Assembly (NCBI GenBank): GCA_009917445.1
Contig: QZEE01000023.1
Location: 1 to 59,547 of the forward strand
From: a bacterium D16-76
GTDB lineage: Bacteria; Bacillota; Clostridia; Oscillospirales; Acutalibacteraceae
DNA: 59,547 nt
Direction: 5' to 3'
Part shown: positions 23,492 to 33,625 of the stretch, piece by piece
Layout of the letters: each line of letters begins with the position of its first letter
Numbering within the stretch: position 1 is the first letter of the stretch
Notes under the pieces: model-generated
Told to the model about the DNA's origin: nothing
Database searches by the model: none
Seen by the model: only the letters and a program-made list of their open reading frames with translations
Program-made: the position numbers and the translations under genes

Positions 23492-25656
23492 CGATGGCCC
23501 CCAGAGCGCTTGCGGGAATCGCGATAAATGAATAGCAAAATAATCAATCCGGCCAAGAGCACCATACCAGCGGCGGCAAAGGGCAGGATATGCTCATAAT
23601 CTTTCAAGGTAAGACCCTTGGGCTTATCCTCAGATACCTCGCCGGGGAGGTAGGTTTCCGCCTGGATTTCTTGCAAGGATTTCTCTTTGCTTACTTCAAA
23701 ATGGACAGTATCGCTCTGGCCGTCCTGGGCAATTTTCAGCGCATACTCGCCCTGGGGTACGCGAATCAGGCGGTGCGGCTTTTCCTCAGATTTCCACTCC
23801 GCCAGCTCGGTGTTGTCATCGCCCAGTAGCACAAGGTCAGCGCCTATAACCTGAGAATCCGTGCCGGTACTCCACACGGAAATGTCAACCGCCACATATT
23901 CGCAGGCAACCGTGAATTTTGTTCCCAGCCCGGTATGAATCTCTGTGGCAATCTTCTCCGCAGAATAGCCGTCCGGCAGGTCGATGGGCACGGCCACGAA
24001 CTCCGCAACCGGCACATTCTGAATGAGCGCGGTCCCATCCGCACCGGTTTTGCCCACATAGATGGCGTTGGCCTTGGTGTAGGGGTCAGCGCGCTTTTCC
24101 TCCGCTATCTTCTGGCTCTTGATATTGGCGATATTCCGGCTGATATCCGTGCCATCTCTGGATGAATTGTCAGCGGCGGCAGAGGCCGTGTACTCCCCCG
24201 GCTCGAATAGTCCAACGGTCGCTCCGGGAACCGGCTGGCCGTCATTATCCACCACGGTCAGGGTCAAGTCGCGCTGGTTCGCCACAAAGTGAAAGGTCAG
24301 GTAAGCGCTCCCGCCAGCAGCCATCTCGATTATCTGCGGCTCCGGCAGGTCGAAACCTTTTACACTCTTGGGCGTAACCGTGTATTTGCCAGCGGGAATC
24401 TCCGTGACAATCTTCCCATCTGTGCCGGTCTTAAAGTCCTTGTTGAATCTGCCGCCCTCGGCCCTTGTCCCGCTGACCTCAAAAGAAAACGCCTGCCCGG
24501 TCTTATCAGAGGTACAGGCGATGGTGAGCTGCCCATCCGGGATAGGGGTGGGGGCTGGTGTGGCGGTGGGAATCGGAGTAGAGGTAGGCTTGGGAGTTAT
24601 TGTCGGAGCGGGGGTAGGCGTGACCTTCGGTGTGGGCGCTGTTGTTGGCGTGGGTTTTGTCACCGTATTGGTATTGCCGCCCTGGTTGACGGGCGGTGCG
24701 GGAACCGGCGTAGGGACGAGCGTGGGCTCGGGCTCCTTCTCGGTGAGATACTGCGTATAGCTGCGCCCTGATTTCTCAGCCAGCTTGTAGGAAATGTGGA
24801 CTGCACCACATATCTGCCCGGAGTTTTTCAAATGGTTCAGCTCCTCCTGGGCAGCTTGCAGGGTGACGTACTCGAACGTCTTGTTCTCGCTCTTTTTGCC
24901 CAGCGCTGCGCCGAAATTCTCATATTCTACGGCAACACCGCCGATCTGCTTTTCGTTACCAGCGGTCAGCTCCACGTCAGGGGAAAACTTCCCGGCAATC
25001 AGTACCTCGCTGTCTCCGGCAACAATCTTCTTGCCCTCGCTGGTACGAATCTCTTTATCGCCGCCAGAAATTACCAGCCCAGTGACAGAGAATTTCACGC
25101 CAGACGCAGCCTTGTACCCCTTTGGAGTAGAAGTAGGCCGCAGCTCATACTCGCCGGGTTCCAGGCTTCCCACGGTGATCTGTCCCGCCTTGTCGGTAGT
25201 CAGGCCCGTTTTGACAGAGGCCGTCCCTTTATATAAGGTATAGGCAGCGTTGGGAATGGGCTTGAGGGTGCGACTGTTTTTGACTGTCAGGGTCACGCTG
25301 CCCTTGGACGGGGCCACGTCCACCGGGTCATACACGGCAAGACCCAGCTTTTTCTCAACCGTTTCCTCGCCGCATATCAGTTTAACCGTCTGTATGGTGG
25401 AGGCATAGAGGGAATCAAATTGCAATGCATTCCCCTTGAAAGAAAGAGTAAAAGCGGGGTCCTGCCCCGCCTCCACATTGGTGATTTCTTTGTCCAATCC
25501 AAACTCGCCGGAGAATGTCTCCCCGGCGGTCTCCCTATAGAAAACCCGGTCCGGGGTGGGCGCGTCTGTGACTACCACTGCCCCAACCGGGAGTGCGCCG
25601 GCAAATGCGAAAGCCGCTGCCAGAAAGACAGCGGCCAGTCTATTCAGTGTTTTCAT
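23488..25656 (-). CDS. Cna-B/SpaA-like surface protein with Pro-Thr linker
   Basis: 722 residues. Signal peptide (LAAVFLAAAFAFAGALPVGA), a head region, a Cna-B-like domain (TLKPIPNAAYTLYKGTASVKTGLTTD), a long Pro/Thr/Ala linker at about 310-375, then two more Cna-B-like repeats (QPVPGATVGLFEPGEY) and a C-terminal membrane helix FAAAGMVLLAGLIILLFIY with a basic tail. No LPxTG is visible, so it is probably a membrane-embedded surface protein or pilus-base-like partner. It sits between the large adhesin and sortase B in one operon. Confidence 0.8.
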   Translation of the reverse strand: MKTLNRLAAVFLAAAFAFAGALPVGAVVVTDAPTPDRVFYRETAGETFSGEFGLDKEITNVEAGQDPAFTLSFKGNALQFDSLYASTIQTVKLICGEETVEKKLGLAVYDPVDVAPSKGSVTLTVKNSRTLKPIPNAAYTLYKGTASVKTGLTTDKAGQITVGSLEPGEYELRPTSTPKGYKAASGVKFSVTGLVISGGDKEIRTSEGKKIVAGDSEVLIAGKFSPDVELTAGNEKQIGGVAVEYENFGAALGKKSENKTFEYVTLQAAQEELNHLKNSGQICGAVHISYKLAEKSGRSYTQYLTEKEPEPTLVPTPVPAPPVNQGGNTNTVTKPTPTTAPTPKVTPTPAPTITPKPTSTPIPTATPAPTPIPDGQLTIACTSDKTGQAFSFEVSGTRAEGGRFNKDFKTGTDGKIVTEIPAGKYTVTPKSVKGFDLPEPQIIEMAAGGSAYLTFHFVANQRDLTLTVVDNDGQPVPGATVGLFEPGEYTASAAADNSSRDGTDISRNIANIKSQKIAEEKRADPYTKANAIYVGKTGADGTALIQNVPVAEFVAVPIDLPDGYSAEKIATEIHTGLGTKFTVACEYVAVDISVWSTGTDSQVIGADLVLLGDDNTELAEWKSEEKPHRLIRVPQGEYALKIAQDGQSDTVHFEVSKEKSLQEIQAETYLPGEVSEDKPKGLTLKDYEHILPFAAAGMVLLAGLIILLFIYRDSRKRSGGHR

Positions 25657-25669
25657 AGGGTTCTCCTTC

Positions 25670-28600
25670 TTATGCGCGGCGGTGTTTCAGCAGATACCAG
25701 AGCAGCCGCCCAGCGCAGGCAAGCATGAGCAAGGCCGCACCGCCAATCAGCCAGGGGCTAGGCCGGGTATCGCCGGTCTTGGGCACGTCCTTAGAGGGGG
25801 TGGTGGGTATCTTCTCGTTTTCGGCAGTGACTTCCACCGTAGGCATTTTTGCGCCGATCTCAAACTTGTGCTCGGTATCGTCCAGTTTGTACCCCTCTGG
25901 GGCGTAGACCTCCTGATAGGTGTAGCTGCCGAAAGGCAGATTCTCAAAGACGATCACGCCATCTTTATCGGTTTTGCCCTCGGCAACCACCTGGCCATTC
26001 TCATCTTTCACACAGAAAGTAGCTCCGGCCAACGGTGTGGTCGTACCCTTCTCGACCTTGACAATACGCAGGGAGCCGGTCTGCTTTTCGTTGACGAAAC
26101 CGGCCTCCTTGTCAGCCGTATTGGTGACTTCCACACGTTCACCATCCTCGGTCAGCTTGAAATAGTAGTACCCGTCGTCAGCGGTAAAGCCCTCCGGGGC
26201 CTTTTCTTCATGGAGGAAGTAGCCGTCCACCGGCAGGCCGGACAGGGAGTAGGAATCCTCCGAAAATTCCAGCTTGCCAAAGAGGGTATCGGTTTCCGGG
26301 TCAAACTCGGCGTTGCCATCCACGTCTGAATAAACCGAAAACGCCGCGCCGGAGAGGTTCTCACCGGGAGCGCCCCCGGCAGTCTTAACGATATAGACAG
26401 AGCCGCGCTTGAGCTTGTTGTGGAACTCGATTTCAGCAGGCTCATCATTGGGGGTGATTGTCACGGTCTTGCCCGCCTCGATAATGTACTTGGCAGTCAC
26501 ATCGTTCTCCACCTCGGTAACGCTGTACTCGCCGGGGACCAAATCCTGCACATAAATCTGGCCCTGCTTGTCCGTGACAAAGGTTTCCTCATATCCATTA
26601 CCCGCAACGATGAAGGAAATTCCCTCCACAAAATCGTCCTCGGAAGTCTTGCAGATGAGCAAGCCGCCCTTGCGCCGGATGATAATGGTCTGGTCCTTGT
26701 CCTCCAAGTCGGCGTGAACAGCTACCTCTTTGCCCTCATGGTACACACTCTCAAATACCACGATGGTCTTGCCCGCAAGGGCGCTGGCGGGGAATGTAAA
26801 GGACATTTCAACCGTGCCATCAGGCTTTTCCGGGATGAAAATAGCCTCGGCGGTGACCTCCTTGCCATCTGCCAGGAGCTTGCTGCCCGTGCCCTTATCC
26901 ATAAGCACACCCTTGACCTGATAGGTCTTGCCTGGAATCAGGTTGCGGTAGGTAACGGTATCGGTGAGGGTAATCGTTTCCAGAGGGTCAACCTCTTTTT
27001 CGCCGTCCACGGTGGCCTTGGTCTTGATTTCAGGACCGTCAAACTCTACGGTCTGGTCCACATCGTCAATATCCGCATGAACGGCAATCTCTTTGTCCTC
27101 GTGGTACAAGGTTTCAAAAACTACCACGGACTTACCCGCCAAAGCGGATGCGTCAAATGTAAAGGTAATTTCCTCGGTTCCGCTGGCGTTCTCAGGGGTG
27201 AACGCCTTTTCAGCAGTGACCTGCTGCCCGTCCACCAGGAGGGCCGCACCGCTGGATTTGTCCATGAGAACGCCGGACAGCTTGTAGGTCTTGCCCGGGG
27301 TCAGGCCGGTATAAGAAACCGTGTCCTTAATGGTGACCTCACCCTTCGGCTCGGTTTTCTTCTCGCCGTTCACAGTGGCAGTGGTTTTGATTTCCGGTTT
27401 CTCGCTAAAGGTCACAGTCTGGTCCTCATCCTCAATATCAGCATGGGCGCAGACCTCCAACTTGTCCCGATAGAGCGTTTCAAAAACCACGACCGTCTTT
27501 CCCGCCAGAGCGGAGGCGTCAAGGGTAAAGGGAATGTCAATGGTCCCCTCGGCATTGCTGGCCCGGAAGGTGGCCTCGGCAGTGATTTCCTTGTCATTCA
27601 CCATCAGCGGTTTGCCGGTAGCCTTGTCCATAAGCACACCCTTCACGGTGTACTCTTTGCCCGGAATCAGGCCAGAGTATTTCACAGTGTCGATAATGGT
27701 AATCTCGCCAACCGGCTCTGCGCTATGCTCCCCATTGGCGGTAGCAGTGGTGCCGATCTTCGGCTCGGTAAACTCTACGGTCTGGCCCTCGTCCTCTATG
27801 TCCGCATGGCTGGCTACCTTGCTCTCACCCTCAAACAAGTCCTCGAATACCACGACAGACTTGCCAGCCAGGGCAGATGCGTTAAAGGTGTAGCTCAGTT
27901 CCTCGGTGCCGCTCTCAGACTTGGGGGTAAACTCCTTTTCTGCCGTGACCTGCTTGCCATCCACGGTCAGAGGTTCGCCAGTGGCTTTCTCCATGAGAAT
28001 GCCGGACAGTCTGTAGGTCTTGCCCACGGTCAGGCCGGAATACCGCACGGTATCAACCAAGGTGATTTCGCTGAGCGGTTCAGCAGTCTTTTCACCGTCA
28101 ACCGTGGCAGTGGTGCCGATCTCCGGCGTCCCCTCCTTGATGTCGTCAATGGTGCCCAGCTCGATTACCGTGCTGTCCCGGCTAATGAAAATGTTGGGGA
28201 CTGTCACCAGGGCGTAGCCCTTGTTGCCCTCGCAGCGCAATTCTTCCAACACATAGTAGTCATAGGGCAGAGCGCAGAGGCCGTCCTGGGTCTCCACCAT
28301 CCAGTCCTCGGTGGTCTTGCCAAACCAGATTCCCGTTTCATCGTTCCACTCGGCTTCCGGCTTTTCGTCGTTACCGTTTGTGTTCTGGGTGTGGGGATTC
28401 CATTTCGTTTCCGTCCTGACTTCTCCATTGCTGTCAGTTATGAGAATATGGCTCTCGCCGGTAGTCTGGGAGGTCAGCTTAAAGGCCACATTTGCAAAGC
28501 GGTGCATGGTGTCCTCGCCCACCTTGACAAACTTCAGATCACCGCGCTTGACCTGATTATAAGCCGCCTCGCCCTCCCGGTACTCCTTGACAGAGCCATC

Positions 28601-31600
28601 CTCCAGCACCTCAAAGGGCCGGATGGTCTTGTCTGTCCACAGGTAGCCAGTGCCGGGCTTGGATTCAGCCAACGTATAAGAGCCGTAAGGCAAAGCCCGC
28701 ACGTCAGACCGCGCGATACCGTCCTTGACCTCTATGGTCAGACAAACCTCGTCCGGCTGGTACAGAGCGCCATTTACATAGACCGGGTTCCGGCTTTTGT
28801 TGGTGATTTCAAAGAGCGTACCATCCAAACTTGCCCCGCCCAGCGGGGTCAGCAGCAGGGATTCCAAATCCCGCTTTTCAATGAGAACGCCGCCTCGGAC
28901 TACCTCATTGTCCATGAAGAAGGGGTAAATCTTGCCGTTCTCCGTGACCTCCACCTGCTGGTCGGGAGCCGTGTTCAGCATGGATTCATTGGTAGCCGAT
29001 TCGCGCAACACATAGGTCCCGTAGGGCAGAGCGTCCAGGGCGGTGCTGGCCTTGCCCTCACTGTCAGTGGTAAGAGTCAGGGCAACCTCGCCGGGGGCAA
29101 CGCTCTTGTCGTTGACAATGACCGGATTCCGACTGTCATTGATGACTTCAAAGGTGATGCCCGCAAAGTCGGCATTACCCTGGGGTGTGGAGCCGGTGAC
29201 GGAATCCCGTTTCTCCACGGAAAGCCCGCCGCGCACCACTTCATTCTCAGCCGTGACCACATAGGTTTTCTTATGGTCCGTTACCTGCACTGTCTGCTCC
29301 GTAAAGGTCTGGAGCATGGAGGCGTTAGTGGCGACCTCGCGCAGGGTATAGGTGCCGTATGGGAGGACTTCATCCTCTGTGCTGGCATAGCCGCTCTCAT
29401 CGGTAATGAGGGTAGCGACCACTTGACCGGGGGCGTAGGTGGTGCCGTCCACTTCTACCGGGTTCCGGCTGCTGTTGACGATCTCAAAGGTGATACCGGA
29501 AAAGTCCGCGTTGCCCTGGGGACGTTCCCCGGTCTTGCTGTCCCGCTTTTCCACAGCAATGCCGCCCCGCACCACGTCATTCTCCGCCGTGAAGGTGTAC
29601 ATTTTGCCGTTCTCAGAAACGGTGACGGGAATTTCCTCGGTAAACGTCTTGAGCATGGAGGCGTTGGTGGATTTTTCCCTGATGAGATAATCGCCGTAGG
29701 GCAGCACATTGGGGCCGGTAGTGGCTATGCCCTGGGCGTTGGTGGTGATGGTGACAGCTACCTCGCCAGGAGCGGCTTTCTTACCACCCACTTCCACAGG
29801 ATTCTTAGACTTATTCACGATCTCAAACTGGATGCCGGAGAAGTCCGCGTCGCCCTGGGGGCGCTCCCCGGTCTTGCTGTCCCGCTTCTCAACAGAAACA
29901 CCGCCCCGCATGACCGTATCCGTCACGCTGGCGGTGTTGTCGTTGAACTCATCGTTTGACCCTGCGGGGATCTCGCAGAGCTGGGTGGACACGTCGCTGA
30001 CCAGATACCCCTCGCCCGCGCTGATCTCCCGGAGGGTCCAGTCCTCTCCGTAGGGATAGTAGTCCGTGGTGAACTGGCCGTTCTCGTCCGTAGTATATTC
30101 CTTGACCAGCTCGTTCCCCTTGTATACACCATACTTAGCGCCAGTCAGAGAGCCGTTGCCCTGGGGCGTGGAACCGGTTCTGTCATCCGACTTTGTGACC
30201 GTCACCCGCCAGCGTTTCAGCTTGTTCTCGAAGTGAATGGAGGCAGTCTGGCCCTCGGTCAGCGTAAAGGTTTGCGACTGAGGTTTCACATACTTGTTGG
30301 GGACGTTGATTTCTGTGGCGGTGTATGTGATTTTCGAGCCATCGGCGGCATAGATGGGCAGGCCCTCGATGTCGATGTTGCCATTGGCGTCGGTGGTCTT
30401 GGTGGTACTACTGCCATCGCTGCCGGTGATCTGGAACTGGATGCCCTCCACTTTGCCGTCCTCAGAGGTTTTTACAAGACCGGCGCTGCCTACTGCGTCG
30501 GTCTTTACCTTGATGTAGCATCCTACAGGTTCCCCGCCGTCCGCATTATAGGTAGCAAAGTTTTGTTGAGAGCTGTCGCTGGTGCGCCACACAGCCACTG
30601 CGCCTTTACCGCCGGACAGATTGTCATCACTTTCAACTCTAGAAGAAGTTTTGGGTGTTAAGATGGCTTGCGTTGTAGAAAGCGTTAATGAATTACCGTT
30701 AGCGGTTATTTTAACTCCAGGTAAGCAAGAATCAAAATTGTAATTCTTTAACACTGCATTCGAGTCACTAACAGTTGCGCTATATTTACTGCCATCCCAT
30801 TTCATGGTGATGGTATTTGCACTGTTCGCGGATTTACTGGCAAAGCTGGGTATTTTCATGTAGTCGTTCAACCGCTTTTTGAGGTCCCGATAGTATTCCA
30901 TGAATTTGGTTGGATTATAGGCATGGGGAGCGCATTTCTCCATATCTGCATCCACAGCGGCTTCCACACCGAAAAGCCCATCTCCTTGCATAAAAGCATG
31001 GCCGTTGATGGTTTCCCATATCAGCAGCTGGGTGACGGCCCATTTGTCTCCGTTGTCGCTGGGGCCGGTCCAGAAGTCCGCCGCACTCCACTGGAAACCC
31101 AGGGCCATGATGGTCCCTACCGTATCCTGCGCGTTTACGGTAAGGTCTGTCCAGGTATAGGGGGTTCCGCCAGTAGCGCCCTTCTCATGCTCCAAGCAAT
31201 ATGCGGCTACATTTGTCCCGTTAATGAGCATTGTTTTCGCGGGCATCTGGCTGACATACTCGCCCAAAGTGGTCAGTGTGCCCACATCGGACGTAAAGCA
31301 GTAGTAGCCCATTTGGAGAACGCCGCTGGTGCCGATGCCGGCGGCGGCTCGGGCTTTTGCCCTCTGGAGCGCAGGCCATATCTGCTGAGCGTCCATTTGC
31401 GTCAGTTCTGTTTCATAAGGACTGTTCGGTTCATCCGTCGGCTCTGGGTCAGGTTCCATCATCTCAGCAGATTCTCCGACAGCCTCTTTGGGTCCGGATT
31501 GAGCGGTTTCATTTGGAAAAGGTTCTTCCGGGTTTGTAACGGTATCGGTGATGCCACTCTCAGAAAGAGGTTCGCTGGATGCGGCCTCAGAGGTGATTTC

Positions 31601-31705
31601 CTCCGCAGAGTGGTTTTCAGAAGCGAAAACGGAAAGCGGCATGACCCCCAGGCAGAGCATGACGGCCAAAATGAGAGCAAACGTCTTTTTCAAGGTTTTC
31701 TGCAT
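25670..31705 (-). CDS. Giant sortase-anchored adhesin with thioester-like, Cna-B and VaFE repeats
   Basis: 2011 residues. Signal peptide and acidic region, then a TQXA/thioester-like domain with WAVTQLLIWETINGHA near 220. A Cna-B domain and at least four RGG(V/I/L)xxEKRDS repeats (about 600-1040) follow. Four VaFE repeats (TTATVDGEK ... VFETLYHE type, about 1195-1670) are next, then SpaA-type domains, and VPKTGDTRPSPW with a membrane helix and basic tail as sorting signal (about 1971). Repeats of this kind form internal isopeptide bonds. It is 13 bases before the second surface gene and in operon with sortase B. Likely role: attachment to host surfaces or mating partners. The antisense strand has long open frames caused by codon bias. 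Confidence 0.9.
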   Translation of the reverse strand: MQKTLKKTFALILAVMLCLGVMPLSVFASENHSAEEITSEAASSEPLSESGITDTVTNPEEPFPNETAQSGPKEAVGESAEMMEPDPEPTDEPNSPYETELTQMDAQQIWPALQRAKARAAAGIGTSGVLQMGYYCFTSDVGTLTTLGEYVSQMPAKTMLINGTNVAAYCLEHEKGATGGTPYTWTDLTVNAQDTVGTIMALGFQWSAADFWTGPSDNGDKWAVTQLLIWETINGHAFMQGDGLFGVEAAVDADMEKCAPHAYNPTKFMEYYRDLKKRLNDYMKIPSFASKSANSANTITMKWDGSKYSATVSDSNAVLKNYNFDSCLPGVKITANGNSLTLSTTQAILTPKTSSRVESDDNLSGGKGAVAVWRTSDSSQQNFATYNADGGEPVGCYIKVKTDAVGSAGLVKTSEDGKVEGIQFQITGSDGSSTTKTTDANGNIDIEGLPIYAADGSKITYTATEINVPNKYVKPQSQTFTLTEGQTASIHFENKLKRWRVTVTKSDDRTGSTPQGNGSLTGAKYGVYKGNELVKEYTTDENGQFTTDYYPYGEDWTLREISAGEGYLVSDVSTQLCEIPAGSNDEFNDNTASVTDTVMRGGVSVEKRDSKTGERPQGDADFSGIQFEIVNKSKNPVEVGGKKAAPGEVAVTITTNAQGIATTGPNVLPYGDYLIREKSTNASMLKTFTEEIPVTVSENGKMYTFTAENDVVRGGIAVEKRDSKTGERPQGNADFSGITFEIVNSSRNPVEVDGTTYAPGQVVATLITDESGYASTEDEVLPYGTYTLREVATNASMLQTFTEQTVQVTDHKKTYVVTAENEVVRGGLSVEKRDSVTGSTPQGNADFAGITFEVINDSRNPVIVNDKSVAPGEVALTLTTDSEGKASTALDALPYGTYVLRESATNESMLNTAPDQQVEVTENGKIYPFFMDNEVVRGGVLIEKRDLESLLLTPLGGASLDGTLFEITNKSRNPVYVNGALYQPDEVCLTIEVKDGIARSDVRALPYGSYTLAESKPGTGYLWTDKTIRPFEVLEDGSVKEYREGEAAYNQVKRGDLKFVKVGEDTMHRFANVAFKLTSQTTGESHILITDSNGEVRTETKWNPHTQNTNGNDEKPEAEWNDETGIWFGKTTEDWMVETQDGLCALPYDYYVLEELRCEGNKGYALVTVPNIFISRDSTVIELGTIDDIKEGTPEIGTTATVDGEKTAEPLSEITLVDTVRYSGLTVGKTYRLSGILMEKATGEPLTVDGKQVTAEKEFTPKSESGTEELSYTFNASALAGKSVVVFEDLFEGESKVASHADIEDEGQTVEFTEPKIGTTATANGEHSAEPVGEITIIDTVKYSGLIPGKEYTVKGVLMDKATGKPLMVNDKEITAEATFRASNAEGTIDIPFTLDASALAGKTVVVFETLYRDKLEVCAHADIEDEDQTVTFSEKPEIKTTATVNGEKKTEPKGEVTIKDTVSYTGLTPGKTYKLSGVLMDKSSGAALLVDGQQVTAEKAFTPENASGTEEITFTFDASALAGKSVVVFETLYHEDKEIAVHADIDDVDQTVEFDGPEIKTKATVDGEKEVDPLETITLTDTVTYRNLIPGKTYQVKGVLMDKGTGSKLLADGKEVTAEAIFIPEKPDGTVEMSFTFPASALAGKTIVVFESVYHEGKEVAVHADLEDKDQTIIIRRKGGLLICKTSEDDFVEGISFIVAGNGYEETFVTDKQGQIYVQDLVPGEYSVTEVENDVTAKYIIEAGKTVTITPNDEPAEIEFHNKLKRGSVYIVKTAGGAPGENLSGAAFSVYSDVDGNAEFDPETDTLFGKLEFSEDSYSLSGLPVDGYFLHEEKAPEGFTADDGYYYFKLTEDGERVEVTNTADKEAGFVNEKQTGSLRIVKVEKGTTTPLAGATFCVKDENGQVVAEGKTDKDGVIVFENLPFGSYTYQEVYAPEGYKLDDTEHKFEIGAKMPTVEVTAENEKIPTTPSKDVPKTGDTRPSPWLIGGAALLMLACAGRLLWYLLKHRRA

Positions 31706-31824
31706 AACATCATCCTTTCAATATATATCAAAATAACGTCTGTTCGCAAGCATGGGATTGTTACCCGGCATCCCCCCTTATAATCAAAATTCATATCCAT
31801 AGGCAAGCCCCCTTTCAATGGGCA

Positions 31825-31856
31825 AACAAAAAAGCCCTTCTGTTTCCAGAAAGGCT
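31825..31856 (-). terminator. Terminator after the SLH-protein gene
   Basis: AGCCTTTCTG, GAAA loop, CAGAAGGGCT, followed by TTTTTTGTT on the minus strand. It separates the HicB-like/SLH operon from the adhesin operon. Confidence 0.85.
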
Positions 31857-31871
31857 CCTGTATTATAAATC

Positions 31872-33155
31872 TTATTCCCCGTAAAGCAGATAGAAAACGC
31901 CGGGTTCCGGCTCGGTCAAATAATACTGTATGGCGTGGTGCATATCAGTCAGGTAATACTCTATCTTTTCCGCGATTCCAGCTGCGCCGTGATACTGCTC
32001 CCAGCGCATGGGTCCGGCCCAGCCAGCACCCTCATAACAAAGGCTGCGGTCATACTTGATTGAATCCGGCAGGTTCAAAAGAGATTTGATTTCCCCCATC
32101 TTTTCGCTGTCCTCTACCTCTGCCGGGTGATAATAGAGGCAGAAACATCCATCCTTATCTTCGGCGGTAATGTAGAACCGATCACTGGCGGTCCGAGTCA
32201 GCATCTTGATAAATCCATTTGCGATCGCTGAACTGCTCCGCATTTCATCTTCCACGTTCTCCCAACTGCCCAGGGCTTTTATACCAACTCCAGTTTGACC
32301 AATCAGTGTTGGGTCCCACTTGGCGGTCGTACCATCATAGGAGAAGGTTGGATCATCGTTCTTGCCATTGAGCACATAGTCCAGAATCTTCTCCGGGTCC
32401 TGGTTGGGCTTGAGCTTTGCTCTGACCTCATCCGTTATGGGAATCCTTGGCGCGTCCGGGTCGGGAGAGGGAGAAGGGGACGGGCTGGGAGAGGGCACAG
32501 GCGGCTGTGGGTCCTCACTACTTCCGTTCGCCAGCAGCTCCCGGCTGCTGTAGAAAATCTGTGCCACCTGCGCTCTGGTCGCGGTTCCCCTGGGGTCCAG
32601 CCTGCCGCCGCTGCCGCTGATGATCTTGTGGGTTATGGCCCATTCCATAGCGTACTTGGCGTAGCCGGATACTCTCTCCCCATCCGGGAACTGTTCCAGC
32701 AGGCCAGCCCGCACCGTCAGGTCGCAGTTTGTGAACTTGGCGTAGTTGTAGAGGATCACCGCCATCTGTTCCCGTGTCACGCGCTTGTCGGGGCTGAATT
32801 TACCGCCCCCTGTGCCGTTTACGAGGCCGTTCTGTACAGCCCACTCCACCTGTGGGGCATACCATATCCCGGCTTTCACGTCGCTGAAACTGCTTGTGGG
32901 GTAGTCCTTGGGGTCAATCTTGGCCTTATTCCCCAGCACCGTCACGAACATGGCACGGGTCATAGGCTCCTCCGGGCTGAAGGTATTAGCAGAAGTGCCG
33001 CTGAACAGTTTCTCGCTCACAGCATAGTCCACCGCCGTGTAGTACCATGCTCCCGGTTTCACGTCCGTGAACTTCTCTGCTGCGGCAAAGGCCGTGCTGG
33101 TAAAGACAGAGGCCAAAAGAATCAGGGATAATAGGGTTGCAATCAGTTTTTTCAT
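31872..33155 (-). CDS. S-layer-homology (SLH) domain surface protein
   Basis: 427 residues from ATG 33155, chosen for AAGGAGGAAAACTGA directly upstream. Signal peptide (KKLIATLLSLILLASVFTSTAFA), then three SLH domains in residues 28-205 (FTDVKPGAWYYTAVDYAV, FSPEEPMTRAMFVTVLG and two further copies) that bind secondary cell wall polymer. A Pro/Ser linker (PSPSPSPSPSPDPD) and a C-terminal domain of about 170 residues of unknown fold follow. Its start abuts the stop of the HicB-like gene, an unexpected partner. It adds a sortase-independent surface protein to the ICE. Confidence 0.88.
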   Translation of the reverse strand: MKKLIATLLSLILLASVFTSTAFAAAEKFTDVKPGAWYYTAVDYAVSEKLFSGTSANTFSPEEPMTRAMFVTVLGNKAKIDPKDYPTSSFSDVKAGIWYAPQVEWAVQNGLVNGTGGGKFSPDKRVTREQMAVILYNYAKFTNCDLTVRAGLLEQFPDGERVSGYAKYAMEWAITHKIISGSGGRLDPRGTATRAQVAQIFYSSRELLANGSSEDPQPPVPSPSPSPSPSPDPDAPRIPITDEVRAKLKPNQDPEKILDYVLNGKNDDPTFSYDGTTAKWDPTLIGQTGVGIKALGSWENVEDEMRSSSAIANGFIKMLTRTASDRFYITAEDKDGCFCLYYHPAEVEDSEKMGEIKSLLNLPDSIKYDRSLCYEGAGWAGPMRWEQYHGAAGIAEKIEYYLTDMHHAIQYYLTEPEPGVFYLLYGE

Positions 33156-33156
33156 T

Positions 33157-33531
33157 TCAGTTTTCCTCCTTGTTTGGCAGCTCAATGTCATGGTTTGCAA
33201 GAAATTCCCCTATAGCCTGCTGCATGATCTGCGCCAGATTGGTTTCCTGGCTCAGCGCATAGAGGGTAAGCGCCTCATGGATGACCGGCGTGGTGCGGAC
33301 GGTAAAGTTCCCGGTGAAAGCCTGGGCTGGTTTCTTCCCGGCTGAATCACAGGCCAAAAGGTATTCCTCCACAGCCCGGTGAAACTTTTCCGTGAGTTCG
33401 TCCAGGTCCCTGGCATTGACATTGGGTATCTGGCTCATGCCCAATACCCGCCCGGTCAGGCAGTCCTTGACATTGTAATAGGAAACTTGACAGGTATAGT
33501 TTTTGTATTGCAGTGTGTTTGTGGTCTGCAT
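33157..33531 (-). CDS. HicB-like antitoxin-family protein (no HicA seen)
   Basis: 124 residues. An N-terminal partial RNase H-like HicB fold (YKNYTCQVSYYNVKDCLTGRVLG, then DLDELTEKFHRAVEEYLLACDSAGKKPAQAFTGNFTVRTTPVIHEALTLYA) ends in a ribbon-helix-helix-like segment. No HicA-type small toxin lies next to it; the downstream gene is the SLH protein. It has its own consensus promoter (33560-33588) and site AGGAAAGGAGCGG. It may be a solitary regulator that controls the SLH gene. Confidence 0.72.
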   Translation of the reverse strand: MQTTNTLQYKNYTCQVSYYNVKDCLTGRVLGMSQIPNVNARDLDELTEKFHRAVEEYLLACDSAGKKPAQAFTGNFTVRTTPVIHEALTLYALSQETNLAQIMQQAIGEFLANHDIELPNKEEN

Positions 33532-33559
33532 TTTGGCTCCGCTCCTTTCCTATGAGCCT

Positions 33560-33588
33560 ATTATAACACACTGCAGAGCAAATTGCAA
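33560..33588 (-). promoter_or_regulatory. SigA-type promoter of the hicB-like/SLH operon
   Basis: On the minus strand TTGCAA, 17 bases, TATAAT, ending 29 bases before the start codon. It separates this pair from the conjugation operon. Confidence 0.72.
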
Positions 33589-33625
33589 CCTATAATCGGT
33601 TTCTATTGAATTTTTTTCATACTTT

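Noticed and set aside
26700-28110. Regularly spaced repeats that could suggest a CRISPR-like array
   Set aside because: They are long protein-coding VaFE repeats in frame with the adhesin, not short repeats with unique spacers.
26420-29959. Open frame of 1179 codons on the plus strand inside the giant adhesin gene
   Set aside because: It is antisense to a protein with clear signal peptide, repeats and sorting signal; composition is repetitive mirror of the adhesin and there is no credible ribosome site or domain.
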